This document shows, piece by piece, positions 46,356 to 54,726 of a stretch of 64,000 nucleotides of DNA (positions are counted from its first letter, which is position 1; each line of letters begins with the position of its first letter). The stretch is from Clostridium_AM sp963780135 (GTDB lineage Bacteria; Bacillota; Clostridia; Clostridiales; Clostridiaceae), in NCBI GenBank assembly GCA_963780135.1, contig CAWAAR010000003.1, positions 930,001-994,000 of the forward strand. Reading direction: 5' to 3'. The translations under genes and the position numbers were made by a program. The notes under the pieces are model-generated. The model was not told the DNA's origin. It searched no databases and worked only from the letters and a program-made list of their open reading frames with translations.

Positions 46356-47273
46356 TTAGTCTATTTCGTTTAAATTATAAGGTGTTTCCTGATAAACATA
46401 ATAATTTAACCAATTTGAGAACAATAAGTTAGCATGTCCTCTCCATTTTACGATAGGGTCTTTTGTAGGATCATCCTGTGGAAAATAATTGTTAGGCACG
46501 TCTATATTAAGACCTTTATCTATATCCCTATCATATTCAGATTTTAATGTTAAGGAATCATATTCTGAATGGCCAGTAACAAAAATCTGTCTTCCTCTTT
46601 TAGCTGTAACCATATATACACCTGATTGTTCAGATTCAGCTAATATATTTAAATCAGGAATTTTTTCTATATCTTCTCGTTTAACTTCTGTATGTCTAGA
46701 ATGAGGCACAAAGAATTCATCATCAAAACCTCTTAATATTTTCATGTTTTTCTTAATGACTTTATGAGGAAACACACCAAACATCTTATTTTCTAATGCA
46801 TGTTTAGGCACGTTATAATGATAATATAAACCTGCTTGAGCACCCCAACATATATGTAAAGTGGAATACACATTATGCATGCTCCATTCCATTATTTCTT
46901 TAAGTTCTTCCCAGTAGTTAACTTCTTCAAAATCCATTTGTTCTACAGGAGCACCTGTAATGATTAATCCATCAAATTTTTGATCTTTAACTTCGTCAAA
47001 GGTTTTATAAAAATTCATTAGATATTCTTCTGAAACATTCTTAGACACATGTGTTTTTGGATGTAACAATTCGATTTCTATTTGTAATGAAGTATTACTA
47101 ATAAGCCTTAATAATTGAACTTCTGTAGTAATTTTAGTAGGCATAAGGTTTAAAATGGCAATTTTTAGAGGCCTAATATCTTGATGAAAAGCTCTATTTT
47201 CAGGCATTACAAATATATTCTCATTATTTAAAATCTCAAATGCTGGTAAATCGTCTCTTATTTTTATTGGCAT
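46356..47273 (-). CDS. metA: Homoserine O-acetyltransferase (MetA type)
   Basis: A 305-residue MetA enzyme. The catalytic Cys is in STLHICWGAQAG near 140, with His and Glu in HSEYDSLTL near 235. The acyl-CoA selector position reads GAPVEQ, with Glu as in the acetyl-CoA-using Bacillus cereus MetA rather than the Gly of the succinyl-CoA-using E. coli enzyme. It activates homoserine for methionine synthesis. The start at 47273 follows AAGAGG on the minus strand; a GTG three codons earlier is less likely. Confidence 0.92.
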   Translation of the reverse strand: MPIKIRDDLPAFEILNNENIFVMPENRAFHQDIRPLKIAILNLMPTKITTEVQLLRLISNTSLQIEIELLHPKTHVSKNVSEEYLMNFYKTFDEVKDQKFDGLIITGAPVEQMDFEEVNYWEELKEIMEWSMHNVYSTLHICWGAQAGLYYHYNVPKHALENKMFGVFPHKVIKKNMKILRGFDDEFFVPHSRHTEVKREDIEKIPDLNILAESEQSGVYMVTAKRGRQIFVTGHSEYDSLTLKSEYDRDIDKGLNIDVPNNYFPQDDPTKDPIVKWRGHANLLFSNWLNYYVYQETPYNLNEID

Positions 47274-47443
47274 GATTATCACCTCTTAAGTTTCATTCTA
47301 AAATTTTTATCTATAATAGATAAAAACTTATTATAACATAATATTCTAAAAAATCACACTCTAAGATTCTGCTTATATCAAATAGGGGATAAGAATATAA
47401 ATATTAAATGATTTTTAATAATGGTATATGTTGGATAAAAGTA

Positions 47444-47472
47444 TTGACATATGAAATTTTAGTAACTATAAT
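47444..47472 (+). promoter_or_regulatory. Sigma-A promoter of the T-box operon
   Basis: Consensus TTGACA (47444-47449) and TATAAT (47467-47472) with 17 bp between. Transcription would start near 47479, just before the T-box fold. Confidence 0.88.
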
Positions 47473-47494
47473 TAAACCATATCAGACAAAAATA

Positions 47495-47760
47495 CTCTGA
47501 ATTGCAATGATAAGAAGAAGTAAATTATTATAAGCTTACAGAGAGAAATCCCGTTTGGTGGAAGGGATTTTGTGTGGAGATAGTTGAAATGCATCTTTGA
47601 GCACTGAATTGAAATTTAGTAGATTTCAGCAGGTACGCCTGTTATAGCGTTTAAGCATTATTGTGATAATTATTTAGATATATAATTTTTATGTAAATAA
47701 TAAACAGAGTGGAATCGTAGAAGCAAACTTCTACCTCTGAAAGGAGGTGGGAGTTTTTGT
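47495..47760 (+). promoter_or_regulatory. T-box riboswitch, specifier TGC (cysteine)
   Basis: Stem I contains GAAGAAGTAAA and ACAGAGAG on the 5' side. The specifier loop GAAATGCA is followed by TCTTTGAGC; aligned on the usual GAA-N-codon-A pattern, the codon is TGC at 47590-47592. The antiterminator has AGAGTGGAATCG (47706-47717) with bulge TGGA, whose last base pairs with discriminator U, as in tRNA-Cys. CTTCTACCTC / GGAGGTGGGAG then TTTTT (47728-47759) is the competing terminator. Uncharged tRNA-Cys should switch on the operon. Confidence 0.9.
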
Positions 47761-47850
47761 TATAAGTCATATTCAAAAAATAACATAGAAAAATAGATTA
47801 GTATATTTACTGTCTATTTCTTGTATACAACATAAAATGGAGGGTGAGAC

Positions 47851-48966
47851 ATGTCTAATACAATCCTTAAACTAATAAATGTATCAAAAGAATTTGATAA
47901 TCAGAAAGTGGTAAAAGAAATGTCTTTAGAGATTAAGGAAGGTGAATTTTTAACAATATTAGGGCCTAGTGGATGTGGAAAAACTACTACTTTAAGAATG
48001 ATTGGAGGTTTTGAAAATCCTACAGCAGGAAATATACTTTTAGAAGGAGAGCATGTTGAAAATAAACAACCCTACGAATTGAATATGAACACAGTATTTC
48101 AAAATTATGCACTTTTTCCTCATATGAATGTATATGAAAACATTGCATATGGGTTAAAGATTAAAAAAGTGAAGAAATCAGAAATATCCATTAAGGTTAA
48201 AGAAATGCTAAATTTGGTACAACTTAATGGCTATGAAAAGAAAATGCCAAAGCATTTGAGTGGAGGACAAAAACAAAGAGTTGCTATTGCAAGAGCATTA
48301 ATTAATAATCCCAAAGTGCTACTTTTAGATGAACCACTAGGAGCCCTTGATTTAAAGCTCAGAAAACAAATGCAAATTGAATTAAAAAGATTGCAAAAGA
48401 AATTGGATATAACCTTTATATATGTAACTCATGATCAGGAAGAGGCACTTAATATGTCAGATCGTATTGTTGTTATGAATAAAGGTATTATAGAACAAGT
48501 AGGTACGCCAGAAGAAATATATGAAAAACCTAAAACAAGGTTTGTTGCAGATTTCATAGGAGAGTCAAATATATTTGAAGCTTTAGTAGAAAAAACTTAT
48601 GGAAATAAGGCAATATTAAATATAGGGCAATCAAGTATAATTATTGAAAATAGAAATTTAGAAAAAGGAAGTACTGAAATTATTTCTTTAAGACCAGAAA
48701 AAATTAAATATACAACTAATGCAGTGAATGATTTTAATATTAAGGGTATTGTAAAAGAGCATAGTTATGTAGGTGCTGCTGTTAAATTTATAGTGGTTTT
48801 ACCAAATGGTCAAGAGATAATAATAAGTGATTATGAAAAAAAATCAAATATTCCTGAAGTTGGAACAGAGGTGTTTTTGCATTGGGAAGAAAAGGACTTG
48901 GTGTTTATAGGCAGTGAATATAAAAATGCACTAGAAATTTCACAAAAGGAGGAGATATCAGTATGA
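47851..48966 (+). CDS. potA: Pot-like ABC transporter, ATPase subunit
   Basis: A 371-residue ATPase: Walker A GPSGCGKTT at 38-46, signature LSGGQKQR near 137, Walker B LLLDEPLGALD near 157, and a C-terminal TOBE domain (about 285-350). It is closest by eye to PotA of spermidine/putrescine importers. However, the T-box ahead argues that this transporter takes up an amino-acid-related compound. It overlaps the next gene by 4 nt. Confidence 0.88.
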   Translation: MSNTILKLINVSKEFDNQKVVKEMSLEIKEGEFLTILGPSGCGKTTTLRMIGGFENPTAGNILLEGEHVENKQPYELNMNTVFQNYALFPHMNVYENIAYGLKIKKVKKSEISIKVKEMLNLVQLNGYEKKMPKHLSGGQKQRVAIARALINNPKVLLLDEPLGALDLKLRKQMQIELKRLQKKLDITFIYVTHDQEEALNMSDRIVVMNKGIIEQVGTPEEIYEKPKTRFVADFIGESNIFEALVEKTYGNKAILNIGQSSIIIENRNLEKGSTEIISLRPEKIKYTTNAVNDFNIKGIVKEHSYVGAAVKFIVVLPNGQEIIISDYEKKSNIPEVGTEVFLHWEEKDLVFIGSEYKNALEISQKEEISV

Positions 48967-49859
48967 GTGCATTAAACTATGAAGGTTCAGATAAAGAAAG
49001 GAAAAAAAGGAAAATAGATTTTTACAAGTTTACTTTAATTTTTCCAATATCATTTTGGATGATATTTCTTGTAGCTGTACCATTAATTTATGTTATATTT
49101 ATAAGTTTTTTACAAAGAGGTACAGATGGTGGAATAAATTTTATTTTTTCTTTTGAAAACTATAAAAGAATGATGAAACCTTTATATTTTAAAGTTTTTT
49201 TTGATTCTTTAAAGATAGCCTGTATAACTACTTTTTTAACGTTACTATTTGGATATCCTTTTGCGTATTTTGTTTCAAAAGCACCAAAGAAAATTCGTAT
49301 ATTTGCTTTGATGATGATAATAATTCCATTTTGGACAAATTCACTTATAAGAACCTATGCTTGGATGGCATTACTTAGTACAGAAGGACTTATAAATCAT
49401 ATATTTTTAAATTTAGGATTAATTAAAGAACCTTTAAAATTACTTTACACTTATGGTGCAGTTTTAATTGGAATGGTTTATACCTTATTTCCATTTATGG
49501 TACTTCCGCTTCATAATTCTATTGAAAAAGTAGATAAATCTCTTGTGGAGGCAGCAAAAGATTTAGGAGCAAATAATTTAGAAACATTTTTTACTGTTAC
49601 AGTACCTCTTACAATGCCAGGAATTATAGCAGGATGTATATTAGTTTTCATACCTTCTTTAGGCTTGTTTTTTATACCTGATTTAATGGGTGGAAGCAAT
49701 ATTATGTTAATTGGAAATCTTATAAGAAATCAATTTTTGATTTCAAGAGATTGGCCTTTTGGAGCAGCACTATCAATTGTTCTTATTATTATTGCATTAA
49801 TTATTATACAGGTATGTAGAAAACTTACTGGAAAAAATGTAGATGTGGAGGTTTTCTAA
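48963..49859 (+). CDS. potB: Pot-like ABC transporter, permease 1
   Basis: A 298-residue permease with six membrane helices and the EAA loop EAAKDLGANNLETFFTVTVPLTMPG near 195-220, as in PotB. It begins inside the last codons of the ATPase gene and ends overlapping the next permease by one base, showing tight co-translation. Confidence 0.9.
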   Translation: MSALNYEGSDKERKKRKIDFYKFTLIFPISFWMIFLVAVPLIYVIFISFLQRGTDGGINFIFSFENYKRMMKPLYFKVFFDSLKIACITTFLTLLFGYPFAYFVSKAPKKIRIFALMMIIIPFWTNSLIRTYAWMALLSTEGLINHIFLNLGLIKEPLKLLYTYGAVLIGMVYTLFPFMVLPLHNSIEKVDKSLVEAAKDLGANNLETFFTVTVPLTMPGIIAGCILVFIPSLGLFFIPDLMGGSNIMLIGNLIRNQFLISRDWPFGAALSIVLIIIALIIIQVCRKLTGKNVDVEVF

Positions 49860-50653
49860 TGAATAAAAAATTTTTAGGCTTAATTTCAACTATTTATACT
49901 ACTTTGATATTTTTACTTTTATATGTACCAATATTTGTAGTTATAATTTACTCTTTTAATGCATCTAAAAGCAATGCAATATGGACTGGCTTTACTTTTG
50001 ATTGGTACAGAAAATTGTTTGATGATAGTAATGTAATAATTGCATTTAAAAACAGTCTTATAATTGCAACTGTGAGCACAATTATTTCTTCAATAATAGG
50101 CACATTAGGAGCTATAGGATTATATAAATATAAATTTAAAGGCAAAGGTATAATAGATATGCTTCTTAATATAGTTATTGTAATACCTGAAATTATTATG
50201 GGTATATCACTTTTAATATATTTTGCACAGCTTAATGTACCTTTTGGTATAACCACTCTGGTGTTATCACATGCAACATTTTGTATTCCTTTTGTGCTTA
50301 TTGTAGTAAGAGCAAGATTTTCTGGATTTGACAGTTCCATTGAAGATGCTGCTATGGATCTAGGGGCCAATAAGTTTAAAGTGTTTAGCACTATAATTTT
50401 GCCACTTATATTGCCAGGTATACTTTCAGGTGCAATGCTTGCATTTGCATTATCTTTTGATGATGTAATTATAAATTTTTTTGTATCAGGTTCAGAAAGT
50501 ACAACCTTACCAATTAAGATTTTTTCTATGTTAAAATTTGGTCTGTCCCCAGAAATTAATGCACTGTGTACAATAATGTTACTTCTTATATTTGTTATTC
50601 TTATTGTTTCGCAGAGTATTAGATTTAAAAGACAGGATAAAATTAAGATTTAA
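49859..50653 (+). CDS. potC: Pot-like ABC transporter, permease 2
   Basis: A 264-residue permease with six helices and the EAA loop EDAAMDLGANKFKVFSTIILPLILPG near 162-187, as in PotC. It forms the membrane channel with the preceding permease. Confidence 0.9.
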   Translation: MNKKFLGLISTIYTTLIFLLLYVPIFVVIIYSFNASKSNAIWTGFTFDWYRKLFDDSNVIIAFKNSLIIATVSTIISSIIGTLGAIGLYKYKFKGKGIIDMLLNIVIVIPEIIMGISLLIYFAQLNVPFGITTLVLSHATFCIPFVLIVVRARFSGFDSSIEDAAMDLGANKFKVFSTIILPLILPGILSGAMLAFALSFDDVIINFFVSGSESTTLPIKIFSMLKFGLSPEINALCTIMLLLIFVILIVSQSIRFKRQDKIKI

Positions 50654-50719
50654 AATTTTAATCACAATATTTTAGAAGTGAAAAATTCAAATTAAATTCT
50701 TATATAAGGAGAGGATAAT

Positions 50720-51811
50720 ATGTATAAAAAGTTAAAAAAAGTTTTAAGCATGGTATTAATAGGAATGCTTCCAATGTTTGCATTCTCAGCATGCTCAAAG
50801 TCAACTAATACAGCTGGTGGTACACAAAAAACAAGTGAAGAAAAGGTGGTAAATGTATTTACTTGGGCAAATTATGTGCCAGATGATGTTGTTAAAAAGT
50901 TTGAAAAGAAAACAGGTATTAAAGTAAACTATACTAATTTTTCAACTAATGAAGAAATGCTTGCCAAGCTTCAAGCTGTTAAAGGGTCACAATATGATGT
51001 GGTGATTTGTAGTGATTATATAGTTGGAGTTATGGGGAAACAAAAAGATTTATTAATGCAGCCTATAGACAAAGCTAATATAGCTAACTTTAAAAATGTT
51101 GATCCCAAGTATTTAGATCAGGAGTACGACAAGGAAAATAAATATTCTATACCATACACATTAGGTACTCAAATGATTGTTTATAATCCAGAAAAAATAA
51201 AAACCGATATAAAGGGCTATAAAGATTTATGGAATCCAGATCTTAAAGGATCTATGGTTCTTGTGGATGATCCAAGAATAATAATAGGTATCACATTAAA
51301 GAAATTAGGTTATTCCATGAATGAAACAGATAAAACAAAACTAGATGAAGCAAAAGCTGAACTAAAAAAACTAAGACCTAATGTAAAAGTTTTTGATGCA
51401 GACACTCCACATAATAGTCTTATAAGTGGTGACACTAATATAGGATTTATGTATGGATCACAGGCATCAGCAGCAGTAAGAGCTAATCCAAAGTTAAAAA
51501 TAGTATATCCAGAAGAAGGAATGAACGTAGAAGAAGATAATTTTGTAATACCTGTAAAAGCTCCACATAAAAACAATGCAGATCAATTTATAAACTTTAT
51601 GTTAGATGGTGAAATAAGTAATATGGCTACTACAGCTAATGAATATATTAATACTAATCTTCAGGCTAAGAGTTATATGTCAAAAGAATATTTAAATAAT
51701 AAAGCTGTATTCATTCCAGACGAAAACTTAAAAAAAGCAGAACATTTTAAAGATTTAGGAGATGCAACTAAAATTTATGATTCAATCTGGTCTGAATTTA
51801 AGCAGCAATAA
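50720..51811 (+). CDS. potD: Pot-like ABC transporter, solute-binding lipoprotein
   Basis: A 363-residue lipoprotein: signal peptide with lipobox FSAC (Cys near 26), then a PotD/PotF-type binding fold (VVNVFTWANYVPDDVVKKFEKKTGIKVNY). In true PotD proteins several acidic residues hold the amine groups. I cannot confirm that full set here, and the operon context suggests a different ligand. The ATG follows AAGGAGAGG. Confidence 0.85.
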   Translation: MYKKLKKVLSMVLIGMLPMFAFSACSKSTNTAGGTQKTSEEKVVNVFTWANYVPDDVVKKFEKKTGIKVNYTNFSTNEEMLAKLQAVKGSQYDVVICSDYIVGVMGKQKDLLMQPIDKANIANFKNVDPKYLDQEYDKENKYSIPYTLGTQMIVYNPEKIKTDIKGYKDLWNPDLKGSMVLVDDPRIIIGITLKKLGYSMNETDKTKLDEAKAELKKLRPNVKVFDADTPHNSLISGDTNIGFMYGSQASAAVRANPKLKIVYPEEGMNVEEDNFVIPVKAPHKNNADQFINFMLDGEISNMATTANEYINTNLQAKSYMSKEYLNNKAVFIPDENLKKAEHFKDLGDATKIYDSIWSEFKQQ

Positions 51812-51832
51812 AAATTTATAGGAGGTGAAAAT

Positions 51833-53200
51833 ATGAATATTTATGATTTAGTAATTAAAAATGGAGTACTTGTGGATCCAGAAAAAAATACTATAGTTCA
51901 TGGTAATATAGGTATTAATGGTTGCAAAATAGCGGTAATTACCCAAGAAAATATATCTGGAAAAAAAGAAATTGATGCAGACAATAATATAGTATGTCCA
52001 GGATTCATAGATATTCATGGCCATATAGACGGACATAGAGAATGTGGAGAATTATCTGTAGTTCAAGGAGTAACTACAAGCATAGGAGGAAATTGTGGTG
52101 TTTCGCCTCAAGACTTAAAAAAGTTTTTTATCCAGCAAGAGAAAAAGGGATTTCCTATAAATCAAGCTCAATTTATAGGACATTCTTTTAGCTTAAGAGA
52201 AAATGTTGGAATAACAAATCCTTATGTACCTGCAACAGATTTTCAAATAAAATGCATGGAAAATATAGAAAGAAAACTTTTTGAAGAAGGTGCTATTGGA
52301 TTGTCATTTGGATTAGAGTATGCTCCAGGTTCCTCATTTAAAGAAGTTATCGCACTTAGTAGCATTGCAGCTAAGCATAAGAAATTAGTAGCAATACACA
52401 CTAGATTATCAAATCCAAAAGATATTGATTCATTGAAAGAGGCTATAAAAATTGCAGAAATTACAGGTGCATCTGTTCAAATATCACATTTCGTATATCA
52501 ATATGGAACTGGTATAATGAGTGAAGCACTTGAAATTGTAGACGAGGCTAGAAAAAAAGGTTTTAAAATATGGTTGGATAGTGGCATGTATACAGATTTT
52601 GCTACATCTATAGGGACTAGTGTTTTTGATGAAGAGCATATTGAAAAATTTAACTGGAAACTTAGTGATATGTTAGTTGCTACAGGAAAATATAAAGGGG
52701 AAAGACTAACAGAAAAGTTGTATAAAGAATTAAGAGATAAATATAAAAATGAAACAATAATTTGTTTTACAGGTGTTGAAGATGAGATTTACGAGGTACT
52801 CTTAAAAGATTATGTAATGTTATCTTCTGACATAGGACCTAGTCCTTCTGGAAATAGCGATGAAGGACATCCTCAAAATGCAGGTACATTTCCAAGGTTT
52901 TTTAGAAAAATGGTAAGAGAACAAAAAAGTATTTCAATTATTAAAGCTGTTGAAAAGTGTACTTTACTGCCAGCTAAAGTTTTAGGGTTAAAAAATAAGG
53001 GAAGATTAAAAGTTGGTTTAGATGCTGATTTAGTAATTTTTGATATAGAAACCATAAGAGATAAATCTGATTTTTTAGGAAAAGGGAAACCTGATACCAA
53101 ACCAGAAGGAATCAACTATGTAATTGTAAGTGGAACAATTGTTGTAGATAAAGGCAATATTGTAAAAGGAGCTTTACCTGGAAGACCAGTAATAGCTTAA
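51833..53200 (+). CDS. Amidohydrolase of the N-acyl-D-amino-acid deacylase family
   Basis: A 455-residue TIM-barrel amidohydrolase: N-terminal strand MNIYDLVIKNGVLVDP, metal motif PGFIDIHGHIDGH (H62, H64), a GGNCGVSP segment near 85 holding the zinc-bridging Cys typical of D-aminoacylases, and the C-terminal return of the barrel (GRLKVGLDADLVIFD). The family removes acyl groups from N-acyl-D-amino acids or related cyclic or ureido compounds. It follows the transporter by 21 nt, so the imported compound is likely its substrate. Confidence 0.85.
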   Translation: MNIYDLVIKNGVLVDPEKNTIVHGNIGINGCKIAVITQENISGKKEIDADNNIVCPGFIDIHGHIDGHRECGELSVVQGVTTSIGGNCGVSPQDLKKFFIQQEKKGFPINQAQFIGHSFSLRENVGITNPYVPATDFQIKCMENIERKLFEEGAIGLSFGLEYAPGSSFKEVIALSSIAAKHKKLVAIHTRLSNPKDIDSLKEAIKIAEITGASVQISHFVYQYGTGIMSEALEIVDEARKKGFKIWLDSGMYTDFATSIGTSVFDEEHIEKFNWKLSDMLVATGKYKGERLTEKLYKELRDKYKNETIICFTGVEDEIYEVLLKDYVMLSSDIGPSPSGNSDEGHPQNAGTFPRFFRKMVREQKSISIIKAVEKCTLLPAKVLGLKNKGRLKVGLDADLVIFDIETIRDKSDFLGKGKPDTKPEGINYVIVSGTIVVDKGNIVKGALPGRPVIA

Positions 53201-53268
53201 TATATCATAAGAATACAAAGTTATAGAGATTTGATTTTTTATAAAAAACAAAAGAAAGAGGAAACAAT

Positions 53269-54432
53269 ATGGATATTAAAGATTTAGCAAAACAATATGA
53301 AAAATACACTATAAAAATTAGACGAGATATTCATGAAAATCCAGAACCATCATGGCAAGAATATAGAACAACAGAACTTATAGAAAAAGAGTTAAAGTCT
53401 TTCAAAATAGAAACTAAAAGACTAAAAAAGACTGGAATTGTTGGAATACTTAAAGGAAAAACAGAGGGAAAGATGGTAGCGCTTAGAGCTGATATAGATG
53501 CACTATCTATAAAAGAAAATACAAATTTGTCATTTAAATCTAACAATTGTTATATGCATGCTTGTGGTCATGATTGTCATACTGCAATGCTTTTAAGTGC
53601 AGCTAAAATATTATCTGAAATAAAGGATCAAATAAATGGCACAATAAAGTTTATATTCCAGCCTGCAGAAGAAACTTGTGTTGGTGCAAAAGTGATAATA
53701 GAAGAAGACAATGTACTCCAAGGGGTAGATGGAATATTTGGTATGCATATATGGGGAAAGCTACAAGCTTCAAAATTTAATATAGAACAAGGGGCTAGAA
53801 TGGCTTCAGCAGATACTTTTAAAATAAGAATAAAGGGCACTGCAAGTCATGGTTCAACGCCTCATTTAGGAGTGGATTCTATTGTTGCTGCTTCAGCAGT
53901 GGTTATGAATTTGCAGAGTATAGTAAGCAGAAATATAAATCCAATAGAGCCAGTAGTTATTACTGTAGGAACTATAAAAGGTGGAGACAGGTTTAATATA
54001 ATTGCTAGTGAAGTAGTTATGGAAGGTACTACAAGGGCCTTCTCAAAAGAAGCAAGAAAACTTTTAGAAGGTAAAATGAGAGAAGTAATTCAAAATACAG
54101 CTAAAACCTATGGTGCAGAAGGAATATTAGAATATGAATATTGTCCAGCTCCACTTATAAACGATGATAGGTTAGCTGATATAGCAATAAAATCAGCAAA
54201 AAAGCTTTATGGTGAACACAGCTTAGTTCCTATGGATAAATTGACTGTTTCAGAGGATTTTACTTATTATATGGATAAGGTTCCAGGGGTTTTTGCATTC
54301 TTAGGTGGTGGAAATAAAGAGCTAGGCATATACGAAAATCATAATGATAAATTTATGATAGATGAAAATTCATTGAATATGGGTGCTGCATTATATGCTC
54401 AGTTTGCTATAGATTTCTTAAATGAAAAATAA
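53269..54432 (+). CDS. M20 family amidohydrolase (aminoacylase-like)
   Basis: A 387-residue M20D metallohydrolase: RRDIHENPEPSWQEYRTT near 18-35, metal motif HACGHDCHTAML near 95-106, EETCVGAKVIIEEDN near 132-146, and a dimerisation domain with ASHGSTPHLGVDS near 190. Relatives remove acetyl or other acyl groups from amino acids, including N-acetylcysteine deacetylases in Bacillus sulfur-salvage operons. With the Cys T-box this makes an S-containing N-acyl substrate plausible. Confidence 0.9.
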   Translation: MDIKDLAKQYEKYTIKIRRDIHENPEPSWQEYRTTELIEKELKSFKIETKRLKKTGIVGILKGKTEGKMVALRADIDALSIKENTNLSFKSNNCYMHACGHDCHTAMLLSAAKILSEIKDQINGTIKFIFQPAEETCVGAKVIIEEDNVLQGVDGIFGMHIWGKLQASKFNIEQGARMASADTFKIRIKGTASHGSTPHLGVDSIVAASAVVMNLQSIVSRNINPIEPVVITVGTIKGGDRFNIIASEVVMEGTTRAFSKEARKLLEGKMREVIQNTAKTYGAEGILEYEYCPAPLINDDRLADIAIKSAKKLYGEHSLVPMDKLTVSEDFTYYMDKVPGVFAFLGGGNKELGIYENHNDKFMIDENSLNMGAALYAQFAIDFLNEK

Positions 54433-54448
54433 TCAAATGGAACTTAAT

Positions 54449-54484
54449 TCAGGTGGGGAATTTGTCTCACCTGAATTTTTTTAC
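54449..54484 (+). terminator. Terminator of the T-box operon
   Basis: AATTCAGGTG pairs with CACCTGAATT, followed by seven T. Confidence 0.88.
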
Positions 54485-54619
54485 TTTATTTAGAACTAAA
54501 TTAGTTTTAAATAAATAAGTTTCTTTACATATTGATAAACAAAATAAAGAATTTTTGTTAAATTGGAATATATTTTCAAAGTACTTGTAGAAAATGGGTA
54601 TTTATGTAATAATTAAAAA

Positions 54620-54631
54620 TGATTCGAATCA
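54620..54631. promoter_or_regulatory. Perfect 12-bp palindrome TGATTCGAATCA
   Basis: It lies about 95 bases before the peptide transporter gene and could be an operator; the binding protein is unknown. Confidence 0.35.
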
Positions 54632-54667
54632 CATTAAACATATATATTTTTATTTAAAACAATTACT

Positions 54668-54698
54668 TGTAAACGTTTGCTAGAATTACTGCAAACGT
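54668..54698. promoter_or_regulatory. cre-like site and larger inverted repeat before the peptide transporter
   Basis: TGTAAACGTTTGCT at 54668-54681 fits the CcpA cre consensus TGWAARCGYTWNCW. It overlaps an inverted repeat ACGTTTGC-N10-GCAAACGT (54673-54698). Being close to the start codon, it would repress if bound. Confidence 0.5.
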
Positions 54699-54726
54699 AT
54701 ATACCATCTAAAGGGGAGGAATTATT

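Noticed and set aside
47283..47440. SAM riboswitch for metA
   Set aside because: On the minus strand this stretch is AT-rich with only a short TTTTTATCTA hairpin and none of the conserved S-box bases.
47586..47593. ATG (Met) as the T-box specifier codon
   Set aside because: The base after it would be C rather than the usual purine, and the TGGA bulge does not match the A73 discriminator of tRNA-Met; TGC satisfies both.
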